Shown: positions 1 through 6,330 of the stretch, piece by piece
How positions within the stretch are numbered: position 1 is the stretch's first letter
Layout of the letters: the number at the start of each line of letters is the position of its first letter
From: an uncultured Clostridia bacterium
GTDB lineage: Bacteria; Bacillota; Clostridia; Oscillospirales; Acutalibacteraceae
Reading direction: 5' to 3'
Length of the DNA: 11,245 nucleotides
Assembly (NCBI GenBank): GCA_946409885.1
Contig: CAMJYF010000023.1
Coordinates: forward strand, 1-11,245
Notes under the pieces: generated by a model
What the model was told of the DNA's origin: nothing
The model's input: the letters and a program-made list of their open reading frames with translations, nothing else
The model's database searches: none
Translations under genes and position numbers: made by a program

Positions 1-75
1 CACCGCGTAAAAAAAGTTGGTGCCCCGCCCCTTCCGGAAAAAGGTACGGGCGATCCCTTCCGCTTTGATCTCCAT
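1..75 (-). CDS. ABC transporter ATP-binding protein, N-terminal fragment
   Basis: Only the first 25 codons lie in the window; the gene continues past the left edge. The peptide begins MEIKAEGIARTFFRKG and ends at NFFYAV. This is how MacB/LolD-type ATPases begin: a first strand, then an aromatic residue that stacks on ATP, then the strand before the Walker A loop. The Walker A itself is not visible, so the assignment rests on this N-terminus and on position. The ATG follows the stop codon of the FtsX-type permease by a single base, which implies translational coupling. An ATPase is what such a permease needs. Its partner would be the permease at 77-1285, forming an export-type or mechanotransmission-type transporter rather than an importer of classical substrates. 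Substrate unknown. Confidence 0.7.
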   Translation of the reverse strand, partial: MEIKAEGIARTFFRKGRGTNFFYAV

Positions 76-76
76 G

Positions 77-1285
77 TCACGTATCCTCCCGCAGCAGCAA
101 ACCGGTTTCGCCGCCGGTGATTTTCCGCGCCGACGCCGCCGCCGTCAAAAGGGCCGCCAGCACCGAAAGGACCAGCGCGCCGACAAAAAGCAGGGCGGTG
201 ACGCCCGCGCCAGGCCGCAGAAACGGCAGGGAAAGCAGGTTTTTCAGCGTGCCGGTCAGAGGGAAGGCCGCCAGCAGCGCAAGCCCCGCGCCAAGGAAGG
301 CGCCGGAAGCGCTCACCAGCGCCGCTTCGCAGGCCATCACCCGCGTGAGGACCCGGCGCGACGCGCCCACCGCCCGCAGCACGGCGAATTCCTTTTTCCG
401 CTCGTTGGACAAAAGCGCGAACACGACGATCAGCACGATCAGCGCCAGCGCCCACACCGCGCCGATGAGCGCGCCGATAACGCCGGAAACGCCCTGAAGC
501 CCCTGAGCGATGCCGGAAACCATGCTTTTGGCCGGGGTGGCCTGCACCTTGGTGACGTGAATGTTGATATCGTCCGCCACCGTCTGCACGTCGACGCCCT
601 CCGCCACTTTGATCAGGACAGCGGAGGCGGCGGTGGCGACATCCACCCCCTGAAAGGGACTGGTTTCCAGCAGCCGCGCGGCGCTCTTCGCCATGCCGAC
701 GACGGTCTCCCGGTCGGCGTAAACGGCGGCGTCAAGCCCCGTGCCGGTGGTTTCCAGTTGAGCGGCGACGGGGTAGTCCTGTCCGTAGAAGGTTACCGTG
801 CGGTCCGCCGGGACGTTGATATTCGCGCCGACCACCACCTCGCCGGGCTGACAGCCGCCGGAGCGGCTTTCGACGATCCACGGCAGAACGGTAAAATCCG
901 TTTCGGGGTCGAAGCCGATGATCTGCACCCGGGTGGAGCAGCAACTGGCCTTGGCCGACGTCAGGAAAAACTGCTGCGACACAGCGGCCACACCCTCGGT
1001 GGCGGCGATCTTGTCGATCTCTTTTTGGGACATATAATAGTTGCCCGTCACGCCCTGCAGAAGAATATCGTCCACCGTGCCGTGGCCTTTGGCGGCGTTG
1101 GGGGTGACGACGATATCCGCCCCCAGACGCTGTTGATAGCTTTCGAGCCCGTTCCGGAGGCTGATAACGGTAAAGCCGCCCGCGAAGACAGAAAAGGCCA
1201 GCAGCGCCGCCAGGAGCGAAGTGACAAGGGAACGGAAGGGCTTTCGCAGCGCCGTTTTTACGGCGAGGTCAAAGGCAAATTTCAT
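77..1285 (-). CDS. FtsX/MacB-type ABC transporter permease (second transporter)
   Basis: This is a 402-residue permease with the MacB/FtsX layout. One N-terminal membrane helix (about residues 20-42) is followed by a large extracytoplasmic MacB-core-like domain (about 45-260). Three C-terminal helices follow (about 268-292, 318-342 and 360-385). After the second helix the cytoplasmic loop reads NERKKEFAVLRAVGASRR, the typical ATPase-coupling segment of this family. The extracytoplasmic domain carries a CC pair (Cys115-Cys116) and Cys145, which could bind metal or form a disulfide. Start: the ATG lies 6 bases after the DUF4418 stop codon and has no clear Shine-Dalgarno, so translation is probably coupled. 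It sits between DUF4418 and the ATPase start, so these three probably form one transporter unit. Family call is firm; substrate is unknown. Confidence 0.88.
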   Translation of the reverse strand: MKFAFDLAVKTALRKPFRSLVTSLLAALLAFSVFAGGFTVISLRNGLESYQQRLGADIVVTPNAAKGHGTVDDILLQGVTGNYYMSQKEIDKIAATEGVAAVSQQFFLTSAKASCCSTRVQIIGFDPETDFTVLPWIVESRSGGCQPGEVVVGANINVPADRTVTFYGQDYPVAAQLETTGTGLDAAVYADRETVVGMAKSAARLLETSPFQGVDVATAASAVLIKVAEGVDVQTVADDINIHVTKVQATPAKSMVSGIAQGLQGVSGVIGALIGAVWALALIVLIVVFALLSNERKKEFAVLRAVGASRRVLTRVMACEAALVSASGAFLGAGLALLAAFPLTGTLKNLLSLPFLRPGAGVTALLFVGALVLSVLAALLTAAASARKITGGETGLLLREDT

Positions 1286-1291
1286 AGCAGG

Positions 1292-1738
1292 TCACACATT
1301 TCTGCGGTGCTTTTGCGCCGCCGCGCGGGAAAGCCAGTAAAACAGGTCCGCCAGCGCCAGCACCAAAAGCGCCGCGCCGCAGGCGATCGACGCCGGCATG
1401 GTTTTCGCGCGGCAGGCCATTTCCGCCCCGGCGCAGATGCTGATCACGTTGCCCGGCAGCAGCATGGCCAGCACGGACAGCCCCGCCAGCGCAACGTCCA
1501 TCCCCGCCTTCATTTTGCCGTCCGGCGTGAGCAGATGGATGACACAAAGCGCGGCCAGCAATACGGAGACCGCCTTGAGGGCCTCCCCCGCCCAGTGGCA
1601 GGACATGGCGACAGTACTGCCCGCCATACCGCCGCAGACCGGGAACCACAGGCGCAGCCCCACGGCGAACAGGCAGGCAGCCGCAATCAGTAAAAGATCC
1701 GTTGCGCCGAACCGGCATTTTTCTTTGTTGACGATCAT
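1292..1738 (-). CDS. DUF4418 family membrane protein
   Basis: This is a small (148-residue) integral membrane protein with four predicted helices, at about residues 13-33, 52-72, 81-103 and 116-136. Conserved-looking polar residues lie near helix ends: Cys35 in the VCGGM segment, Met45, Cys47, His48 and Trp49 in MSCHW, then Cys102 and Cys109 in ICAGAEMAC. This pattern fits my recollection of DUF4418, a family often found beside MacB-like transporters. Cys, Met and His on one membrane face suggest metal or redox chemistry, but the function is not established. Its ATG overlaps the stop codon of the iron-sulfur subunit gene by four bases (ATGA), so it is translationally coupled to the redox genes. 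The longer reading frame, open to 2017, is discarded because it runs deep into the upstream gene. Confidence 0.8.
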   Translation of the reverse strand: MIVNKEKCRFGATDLLLIAAACLFAVGLRLWFPVCGGMAGSTVAMSCHWAGEALKAVSVLLAALCVIHLLTPDGKMKAGMDVALAGLSVLAMLLPGNVISICAGAEMACRAKTMPASIACGAALLVLALADLFYWLSRAAAQKHRRNV

Positions 1739-2454
1739 TTTTTCTTCCCCTTTTTCCGTTTCCACACGGCCAGCGCGTTGGCGTTGACCAGCAGCTTTTC
1801 CGTGTCGATATGTCGCGGGCACACGTTTTTGCAGGCCAGCGATTTGCCGCAGCCGGCAAAGGTATGCTTTGCGTACTGCCGGGCGATCTCCCGGTAATCG
1901 GCGGGGGAAAGCTCCGTCAGCAGCCGCGTGGTGAGCGGCACCGTGGCCATGCCGAAGAAGGGACCCTCCGCGTAAAAGTTGGGGCAGACCTCCAGACAGC
2001 AGCCGCACTGGATGCACTCGGAGGATTCATAGGCCAGGTCCCGGTCGCCATCGGCCAGTTCCGCCTCCGCGGAGAGCCACAGCCCCAGCGTTTTCAGGTT
2101 ATCATACAAAATGGTCCTGTCCACGGTCAGGTCGCAGATCACCGGGAATTTGCGCAGCGGCTCCACCCGGAGCGCCCCCGTTTTGCTCTCGCTCAGCAGC
2201 GCGTCGCAGGCAAGGCGGGGCCGCCCGTCGATCACCATGGCGCAGGCGCCGCACCGCTTTTGCAGGCAGCTGCACTCCCATTCGATGGGACGGGAGGGCT
2301 CCCCTTTCGCGTTTTTCGGCGCGGCGGTACTGTTGAGCGCCGTCAGGGCGGAGGCCACGGTATCGCCCTCCGACACGGCTTCGTATGTGAACGATTCCCA
2401 GTAGGGCTGCGCGGCGCCGCGCTCCCGGCGGAGGATCTTCAGCGTATACGTCAT
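1735..2454 (-). CDS. Fumarate reductase/succinate dehydrogenase-like iron-sulfur subunit
   Basis: This 239-residue protein has the full FrdB/SdhB layout. The N-terminal plant-type ferredoxin domain carries Cys63-x4-Cys68-x2-Cys71-x11-Cys83, the [2Fe-2S] spacing. The C-terminal half has CIQCGCCLEVCP (Cys147, 150, 153, 157) followed by Cys202, Cys208 and Cys212-Pro, the set that holds the [4Fe-4S] and [3Fe-4S] clusters in this family. An extra Cys61 precedes the first cluster. It would pass electrons between the flavoprotein encoded immediately upstream and the haem membrane subunit, on the cytoplasmic side. No signal peptide is seen. Start: the ATG at 2454 is chosen over an upstream in-frame one at 2487 because a strong GGGGAGGTGG site precedes it and the upstream gene stops one base before it. 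The very basic tail (KRKKGKKK) is unusual. A SQR versus QFR direction cannot be read from sequence. Confidence 0.92.
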   Translation of the reverse strand: MTYTLKILRRERGAAQPYWESFTYEAVSEGDTVASALTALNSTAAPKNAKGEPSRPIEWECSCLQKRCGACAMVIDGRPRLACDALLSESKTGALRVEPLRKFPVICDLTVDRTILYDNLKTLGLWLSAEAELADGDRDLAYESSECIQCGCCLEVCPNFYAEGPFFGMATVPLTTRLLTELSPADYREIARQYAKHTFAGCGKSLACKNVCPRHIDTEKLLVNANALAVWKRKKGKKK

Positions 2455-2455
2455 A

Positions 2456-4042
2456 TCATCCCACCTCCCCGGCGTCCGCGCTGACAAAGCGCAGGCGGAT
2501 CGCTCCGTTTTCGCAGGTGACCAGCGTCAGCTTCCGGAAGGCCTCGTCCCGTTCCGGATAGTCCTCCCGGTAGTGGGCGCCGCGGCTTTCTTGCCGCGCC
2601 AGGGCGCTTTGCAGCATGGCAAGGCCCAGCAGGGCGCGGCTGCGGTCGATGGCCGTCAGTTGTTCCGCCTTACAGATCAGCGCAAGCTGTTCTTCCGCTT
2701 TTTGCATTTCTTTGGCCGTCCGCACGATGCCCAGGCCCTGCAGCAATATCTCCCGCAGCTCGGCGCGGCACTCCGGCCGGGAGGGCGCTGGCGGGGCTTC
2801 CGGCAGGACCGTCTCTTTGGAGGGCCCGGCGGATTGGGCCGCCGACAGGGCCGCCACCCGGCCGCCAAAGGTGGCCCCCAGCATGGAATTGCCCCCCAGC
2901 CGGTTGGCGCCGTGGTATTTGCACGCCGCCTCGCCCGCCGCGAACAGGCCCCTGACGTTGGTCTCGTGCCGGTCGTCCACCCGGACGCCGCCCATAAAAA
3001 AGTGGATGCCGGGGCTGACGGGGACCGGGTCGGTCTTCGGGTCGATATGTTGGTAGGAGATGATCTCCGCCCGCAGATCGGAGAGCTTGTGCTGCCAGAC
3101 GGATTCGTCCAGCGCCCGCATATCCAGGCAGACCTCGCCCTCGCAGCCCTTCTCCCGCTTGACGAAGACCATCTCCCGGGAGATCACGTCCCGGGGCATC
3201 AGGTTGCCCAGCTCCGGGTATTTTTCTTCCATAAAGTACCAGGGCTTGCCGTTTCGCAGAATGAACAGACGGCCGCCCTCGCCCCGGGCCGCCTCGCTCA
3301 CCAGCATCCGTTTGCCGGTGATGCCCATGGTGGTGGGGTGGTACTGGATCATTTCCAGGTTTGCGAACGCCACCCCGGCCGCGAAGGCGATGGCCGCGGC
3401 GTTGCCGGTGTTGGGGGTGGTGCCGGTGGTCATGCCCTCAAAAAAGCCGTTGAGGCCGCCGGTGCAGAGGATCGCGCGTCCCGTAAAAGAGCGCATTTCC
3501 TGCGTGTAGAGGTCCCGCACGGCGATGGATTTCAGTTCACCGTCTTCCACCGTAATCCCCGTCAGCTCGTGGTGGGGCCAGCGTTGGATGAGCCCCCGCG
3601 CCTCATATTTGCGCGCCTCGTCGATGAGGGCGGTCATGATGATCTTTCCGGTGCTGGCCTTGGCGTAGGCGGTGCGTTTTTTCTTCTGCCCGCCGAAGTT
3701 GCGCAGGATCAGTTGGCCGTTTTTGGCCATCAGCGGCGCGCCCAGGCGCACCAGCCAGCGGACCACCTCCGGGGCGTGGTCCGTCAGATTGCGCACAGAG
3801 GATTCCGCCTCCAGATAACAGCCGCCCCGCATGGTATCCGAAAAGTGCTCGGCGGGGGTGTCGTGCTCGCCCATGGTATCCATCGCCGCGTTGATGCCGC
3901 CCTCCGCCAGCACGGACTGGGCCCGTTCGGAGGGCTGGGCGGAGATCAGGCGGCATTTTACCCCCTGTTCCGCCAGCGTGATGGCGGCGGCAAGGCCCGC
4001 CAGCCCCGCGCCGACCACGTTTACCTGTTTGTTCTGTTCCAT
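2456..4042 (-). CDS. Fumarate reductase/succinate dehydrogenase-like flavoprotein subunit
   Basis: This 528-residue FAD protein belongs to the FrdA/SdhA/L-aspartate oxidase superfamily. The Rossmann motif GAGLAGLAAA starts at residue 11. AEGGINAA follows at 46, the HPTTM segment at 235, AARGEGG at 251, MPRDVISRE at 282, PGIHFFMGG at 344 and NRLGGNSM at 380. His235, Arg253, Glu255, Arg286, His347 and Arg381 correspond to the fumarate/succinate site residues of the family. The residue aligned with the FAD-linking His of classical FrdA/SdhA is Gln42, so FAD is probably non-covalent. It is shorter than E. coli FrdA (about 600 residues). There is no Tat or Sec signal, so it acts in the cytoplasm. 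Start: the ATG at 4042 follows GAGGTGA, and the longer frame to 4099 is rejected. L-aspartate oxidase (NadB) is the main alternative; the adjacent FrdB-like and membrane-subunit genes argue for a quinone-type or transmembrane complex. Confidence 0.88.
   Translation of the reverse strand: MEQNKQVNVVGAGLAGLAAAITLAEQGVKCRLISAQPSERAQSVLAEGGINAAMDTMGEHDTPAEHFSDTMRGGCYLEAESSVRNLTDHAPEVVRWLVRLGAPLMAKNGQLILRNFGGQKKKRTAYAKASTGKIIMTALIDEARKYEARGLIQRWPHHELTGITVEDGELKSIAVRDLYTQEMRSFTGRAILCTGGLNGFFEGMTTGTTPNTGNAAAIAFAAGVAFANLEMIQYHPTTMGITGKRMLVSEAARGEGGRLFILRNGKPWYFMEEKYPELGNLMPRDVISREMVFVKREKGCEGEVCLDMRALDESVWQHKLSDLRAEIISYQHIDPKTDPVPVSPGIHFFMGGVRVDDRHETNVRGLFAAGEAACKYHGANRLGGNSMLGATFGGRVAALSAAQSAGPSKETVLPEAPPAPSRPECRAELREILLQGLGIVRTAKEMQKAEEQLALICKAEQLTAIDRSRALLGLAMLQSALARQESRGAHYREDYPERDEAFRKLTLVTCENGAIRLRFVSADAGEVG
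2461..2470 (-). promoter_or_regulatory. Ribosome binding site deciding the iron-sulfur subunit start
   Basis: GGGGAGGTGG on the minus strand ends 6 bases before the ATG at 2454, inside the last codons of the flavoprotein gene. It decides the 2454 start over the in-frame ATG at 2487. Confidence 0.75.
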
Positions 4043-4047
4043 ACCCG

Positions 4048-4054
4048 TCACCTC
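4048..4054 (-). promoter_or_regulatory. Ribosome binding site deciding the flavoprotein start
   Basis: GAGGTGA on the minus strand places its GAGG core 8 bases before the ATG at 4042 and overlaps the stop codon of the membrane subunit gene. It supports the 4042 start over the longer frame, whose first 19 residues (beginning MPRPSRC) look unlike a family N-terminus. Confidence 0.7.
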
Positions 4055-4592
4055 AGACCGCCGCCCAGCGGACGTAATACACCGCGAAGGCCGCGGCAAA
4101 CAGCAGCAACAGCACGGACAGCACCAACAGCAGATCTACGGCGAAAGCTTTGGTATCCTTCACGCCCAGACCGATCAGCGCCGGTCTGATATTGGTCAGC
4201 ACGTGCAGCGCGATGGCCAGCACCAACAGGATCTGCGAGACCATCCGCCCGGCGGTGAACACCTGCAGACGGTAGACGTCGGCGTTGGCGGAACGGAAGA
4301 TCACCAGGTGCATCACCAGCGGAATGAGGATGGCAAAGCCGCTGATCCGCCGGACCCAGAACAGCTTGTTGTCCCTGAAATAGCCCGCGCCGGACCGGCG
4401 GCGGGCTTGGAGCGTCTGCGCAGTCAGCACGGCAGTAATGACCGCGTGGGCCGCCGCCAGCGCCAGCGTGACCCAGGCCACGGCGGCGACGGGCGCGGAA
4501 TCGCCCCCGAACAGCCGCATAGAGCCCATGATGGCGTGGGCCAGGAAGGCGGCCAACATGGCGGCCAACAGGGCCATATTCAGCTTTCTCAT
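4053..4592 (-). CDS. Membrane (cytochrome b-like) subunit of the fumarate reductase-like complex
   Basis: This 179-residue protein has five predicted membrane helices, at about residues 5-27, 36-60, 82-100, 116-138 and 150-173. Histidines fall inside the first four helices: His19, His49, His95 and His130. Five helices with several intramembrane histidines are typical of di-haem FrdC/SdhC anchors such as those of Wolinella and Bacillus, so this is probably the haem b anchor that moves electrons across or within the membrane. Residues 61-81 form a basic cytoplasmic loop (QARRRSG and DNKLFWVRRISG) that could dock the Fe-S subunit. Its ATG overlaps the upstream stop by four bases and the flavoprotein gene follows directly, giving the gene order C-A-B. 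Haem number and ligation are inferred from the histidine pattern only. Confidence 0.82.
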   Translation of the reverse strand: MRKLNMALLAAMLAAFLAHAIMGSMRLFGGDSAPVAAVAWVTLALAAAHAVITAVLTAQTLQARRRSGAGYFRDNKLFWVRRISGFAILIPLVMHLVIFRSANADVYRLQVFTAGRMVSQILLVLAIALHVLTNIRPALIGLGVKDTKAFAVDLLLVLSVLLLLFAAAFAVYYVRWAAV

Positions 4593-5089
4593 ACCGCGTC
4601 GCCTCCTGTCACCGTGATCACCGTTACGCCATTTAATATTTCAGGGCGCAATTGCAGCGCATCTGCCATCTCGCGGGAGAGCACCGCCGCATCCAGCCGG
4701 CCGGCCTCGATTTTGGAGACCAGCAGCGTGGCGTTTTCCGTGCGCAGCCGCATCTGGTTTTCCGGCAGCTGGGCCTGAAAGCGCTGGGCCAGCTGCACGC
4801 CGGAGACGTCCCCTTTCGCGGCGGAACAGCGCAGATCCTCAAAGATCACGGGGAGGGCTTCCCCGGTGAAAAACTGCCGCCAGTCCTCCAGCGTATCCGT
4901 ATGCAGGGAGGTGTTCAGCAGCACGTAGAACTCCCCCGAAGGCTGATCCGGCAGCACCAGAGTGGCGCTGCTCACCGCGTCCACCGGTTGGCCGGTGAGG
5001 GGCACTTGCGTCAGCAGCGGCAGCACGGCCAGCAGAAAGACGGCGGCGGCCGTACCCAGCGCGTGGGCGGCGATACGTCTGTGTTTCAT
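4589..5089 (-). CDS. Membrane-anchored extracytoplasmic protein with a flavinylation-like motif
   Basis: I do not recognise this 166-residue protein as a named family. A basic start (MKHRR) and one hydrophobic helix (about residues 8-27) suggest an N-terminal anchor with the rest outside the cytoplasm. No lipobox is seen. Just after the helix, residues 37-43 read DAVSSAT, which fits the D-x-x-[ST]-[GS]-A-T consensus of FMN transferase (ApbE) targets; Thr43 would be the FMN acceptor. The remaining 120 residues are soluble, mixed polar, with one cysteine (Cys88). They do not look like a standard FMN-binding domain, in which the motif lies near the C-terminal end. The start has only a weak Shine-Dalgarno, 13 bases after the FMN-binding lipoprotein stop. 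It overlaps the membrane subunit gene, so it probably works with that complex. The gene is very likely real; the flavin role is inference. Confidence 0.75.
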   Translation of the reverse strand: MKHRRIAAHALGTAAAVFLLAVLPLLTQVPLTGQPVDAVSSATLVLPDQPSGEFYVLLNTSLHTDTLEDWRQFFTGEALPVIFEDLRCSAAKGDVSGVQLAQRFQAQLPENQMRLRTENATLLVSKIEAGRLDAAVLSREMADALQLRPEILNGVTVITVTGGDAV

Positions 5090-5102
5090 GGCTGTTACCC
5101 GG

Positions 5103-5564
5103 TCAGTTCGCGGCGGCCTTGCTGAGGGCGTCGTTGACCGCTTCTATAAATTCGCTGTGGGAGATGGTGGCGCCGCTGATGGCGTCCACCCCCTCAAGGC
5201 TCCCCTGCTCCGCCAAACTTTGGGCGTATTTGTCCGCCGCCTGCACGGCCTTTTGCGCCTTCAGGCGGTTTTCCTGCGAAAGGCCCGCGCCGTAGGTCTC
5301 GTCCTTCTTCGTGCCGTCCAGCTCGTAAAGGGCAAAGGTGCAGGCCACCACCCGGTTGCCGCTGACGGTGAGCTCCACCTCGCCGTAGCCAGCGCCGTTG
5401 CCGCTTTCATCCGCCTGGAAATCGGAGCTTCTGCCCGTATAGGTGCCGTCGGCGTAGTTGACGGCGGCGGGCGTTTTGGTCTTGCCGCAGCCCGCCAGCG
5501 ACGAAGCCGCCAGCAGCAACGCGGCGGCCGCAGCAGCGGCTTTGATCAATCCGTTATGCTTCAT
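5103..5564 (-). CDS. FMN-binding domain lipoprotein
   Basis: This 153-residue exported lipoprotein has a signal peptide ending in the lipobox SLAGC, with lipidated Cys26, then a short linker and one FMN-binding domain (about residues 37-150). The domain starts with the usual YADGTYTG segment and ends with DAISGAT at 127-133, in which Thr133 is the residue to which ApbE-type flavin transferases attach FMN through a phosphoester. It would sit on the outer face of the membrane and carry electrons, like the flavin domains of NqrC/RnfG or of Gram-positive extracellular electron-transfer lipoproteins. A good AGGGAGG site lies just upstream of the ATG. It follows the iron-transporter ATPase and precedes the fumarate reductase-like genes, so it could link the two. 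No ApbE gene is in the window. Confidence 0.93.
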   Translation of the reverse strand: MKHNGLIKAAAAAAALLLAASSLAGCGKTKTPAAVNYADGTYTGRSSDFQADESGNGAGYGEVELTVSGNRVVACTFALYELDGTKKDETYGAGLSQENRLKAQKAVQAADKYAQSLAEQGSLEGVDAISGATISHSEFIEAVNDALSKAAAN

Positions 5565-5606
5565 CTTGTATTTCCTCCCTGATAAAAACAGTTACATCGG
5601 CAGACA

Positions 5607-5624
5607 GCGGCACTGAGGTGCCGC
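5607..5624 (-). other. Short hairpin between ATPase and FMN lipoprotein genes
   Basis: A perfect 7-base inverted repeat (GCGGCAC/GTGCCGC) with a 4-base loop lies in the 73-base gap. No T-run follows it directly in the direction of transcription (a TTTTT occurs about 12 bases later), so it is not a canonical terminator. It could act as a partial terminator or an mRNA processing or stability element. Confidence 0.4.
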
Positions 5625-5637
5625 GCTACATAATAGA

Positions 5638-6315
5638 TTACTGCTCCGCAAACTGCTCGTTCTTTTTGTCGTACAGGATCTTTCCGTGTTCCAGCCGGAC
5701 GATCCGCTGGGCTACCTCGCCCACCTCGGGATCGTGGGTGACGACGATAAGGCTGGTGCCCTCCTTATGCAGCTGGCGGAAGATATCCAGCACGATGTTC
5801 TCGTTGGCCTCGTCCAGGTTGCCGGTGGGCTCATCCGCGAGAATCAGCTCCGGGGAGTTGATCAGCGCCCGGGCGATGCACACGCGCTGCTGCTCGCCGC
5901 CGGAAAGCTGGCTGGGCAGGTGCTTGGCGCGGTCCTTCAGGCCCACCCGCTCCAGCGCCTCCAGCGCCTCTTTTTCATCGGGCATGCTGTGGTAATACTG
6001 GGCCACCATCACGTTTTCCACCGCGTTCAGGTAGTTGATGAGGTGAAACTGCTGGAACACCAGGCCGATCTTGTCCCGGTGGTATTCCGTCAGCTTGCGG
6101 TTGCTGTCTTTGGAGATATCCCGGCCGTCGAAGATCACCTGCCCCGTGGTGGGCTTATCCATGCAGCCGATGATGTTCATCATGGTGCTTTTGCCGGAGC
6201 CGGAGGGCCCCATGATGGCGATCCACTCGCCCTGCTCCACTGTCAGGCTCACGTGGTCCAGCGCGTGGAGGTCGCCGTATATTTTGGAAACGTCTTTCAG
6301 TTCTAACAGACTCAT
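5638..6315 (-). CDS. MacB/LolD-type ABC transporter ATP-binding protein of the iron-uptake locus
   Basis: This is a complete 225-residue ATPase. Visible motifs are Walker A GPSGSGKST (36-44), the Q-loop at Gln88 in VFQQFHL, the signature LSGGEQQR (137-144), Walker B LILADEP (157-163), the D-loop GNLD and the H-loop His194 in VTHD. Length and motif spacing are those of the LolD/MacB/FtsE subfamily, which powers FtsX-like permeases. It would be the cytoplasmic motor for the two permeases encoded just upstream. A clear AAGGAG site precedes the ATG, which lies 15 bases after the second permease. This corresponds in position to Cj1663 of the Campylobacter P19 locus. What the ABC machine moves, or whether it only transmits force or rearranges periplasmic proteins, is not known from sequence. 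Confidence 0.95.
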   Translation of the reverse strand: MSLLELKDVSKIYGDLHALDHVSLTVEQGEWIAIMGPSGSGKSTMMNIIGCMDKPTTGQVIFDGRDISKDSNRKLTEYHRDKIGLVFQQFHLINYLNAVENVMVAQYYHSMPDEKEALEALERVGLKDRAKHLPSQLSGGEQQRVCIARALINSPELILADEPTGNLDEANENIVLDIFRQLHKEGTSLIVVTHDPEVGEVAQRIVRLEHGKILYDKKNEQFAEQ

Positions 6316-6330
6316 ACTTCTTTCTCCTTT

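Noticed and set aside
17..1693. Long plus-strand reading frame of 558 codons
   Set aside because: It lies opposite the clear FtsX-type permease and DUF4418 genes. Its product is dominated by Arg, Gly, His, Gln and Asp with no domain, as expected for the antisense of GC-rich coding DNA.
2455..2487. N-terminal extension of the iron-sulfur subunit to 2487
   Set aside because: The extra 11 residues overlap the flavoprotein gene, and the ATG at 2454 has a near-perfect ribosome binding site.
2456..4042. L-aspartate oxidase (NadB) for the flavoprotein
   Set aside because: The missing covalent His fits NadB, but no nadA or nadC is adjacent, and FrdB-like and haem-anchor genes overlap or abut it. 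Kept only as an alternative.
4043..4099. N-terminal extension of the flavoprotein to an ATG at 4099
   Set aside because: It overlaps the membrane subunit gene and lacks family similarity. The ATG at 4042 has a good Shine-Dalgarno and begins just before the Rossmann motif.
2573..4189. Plus-strand reading frame of 538 codons
   Set aside because: It is antisense to the flavoprotein gene, which has all its family motifs. The product is His/Gly/Arg-rich and featureless.
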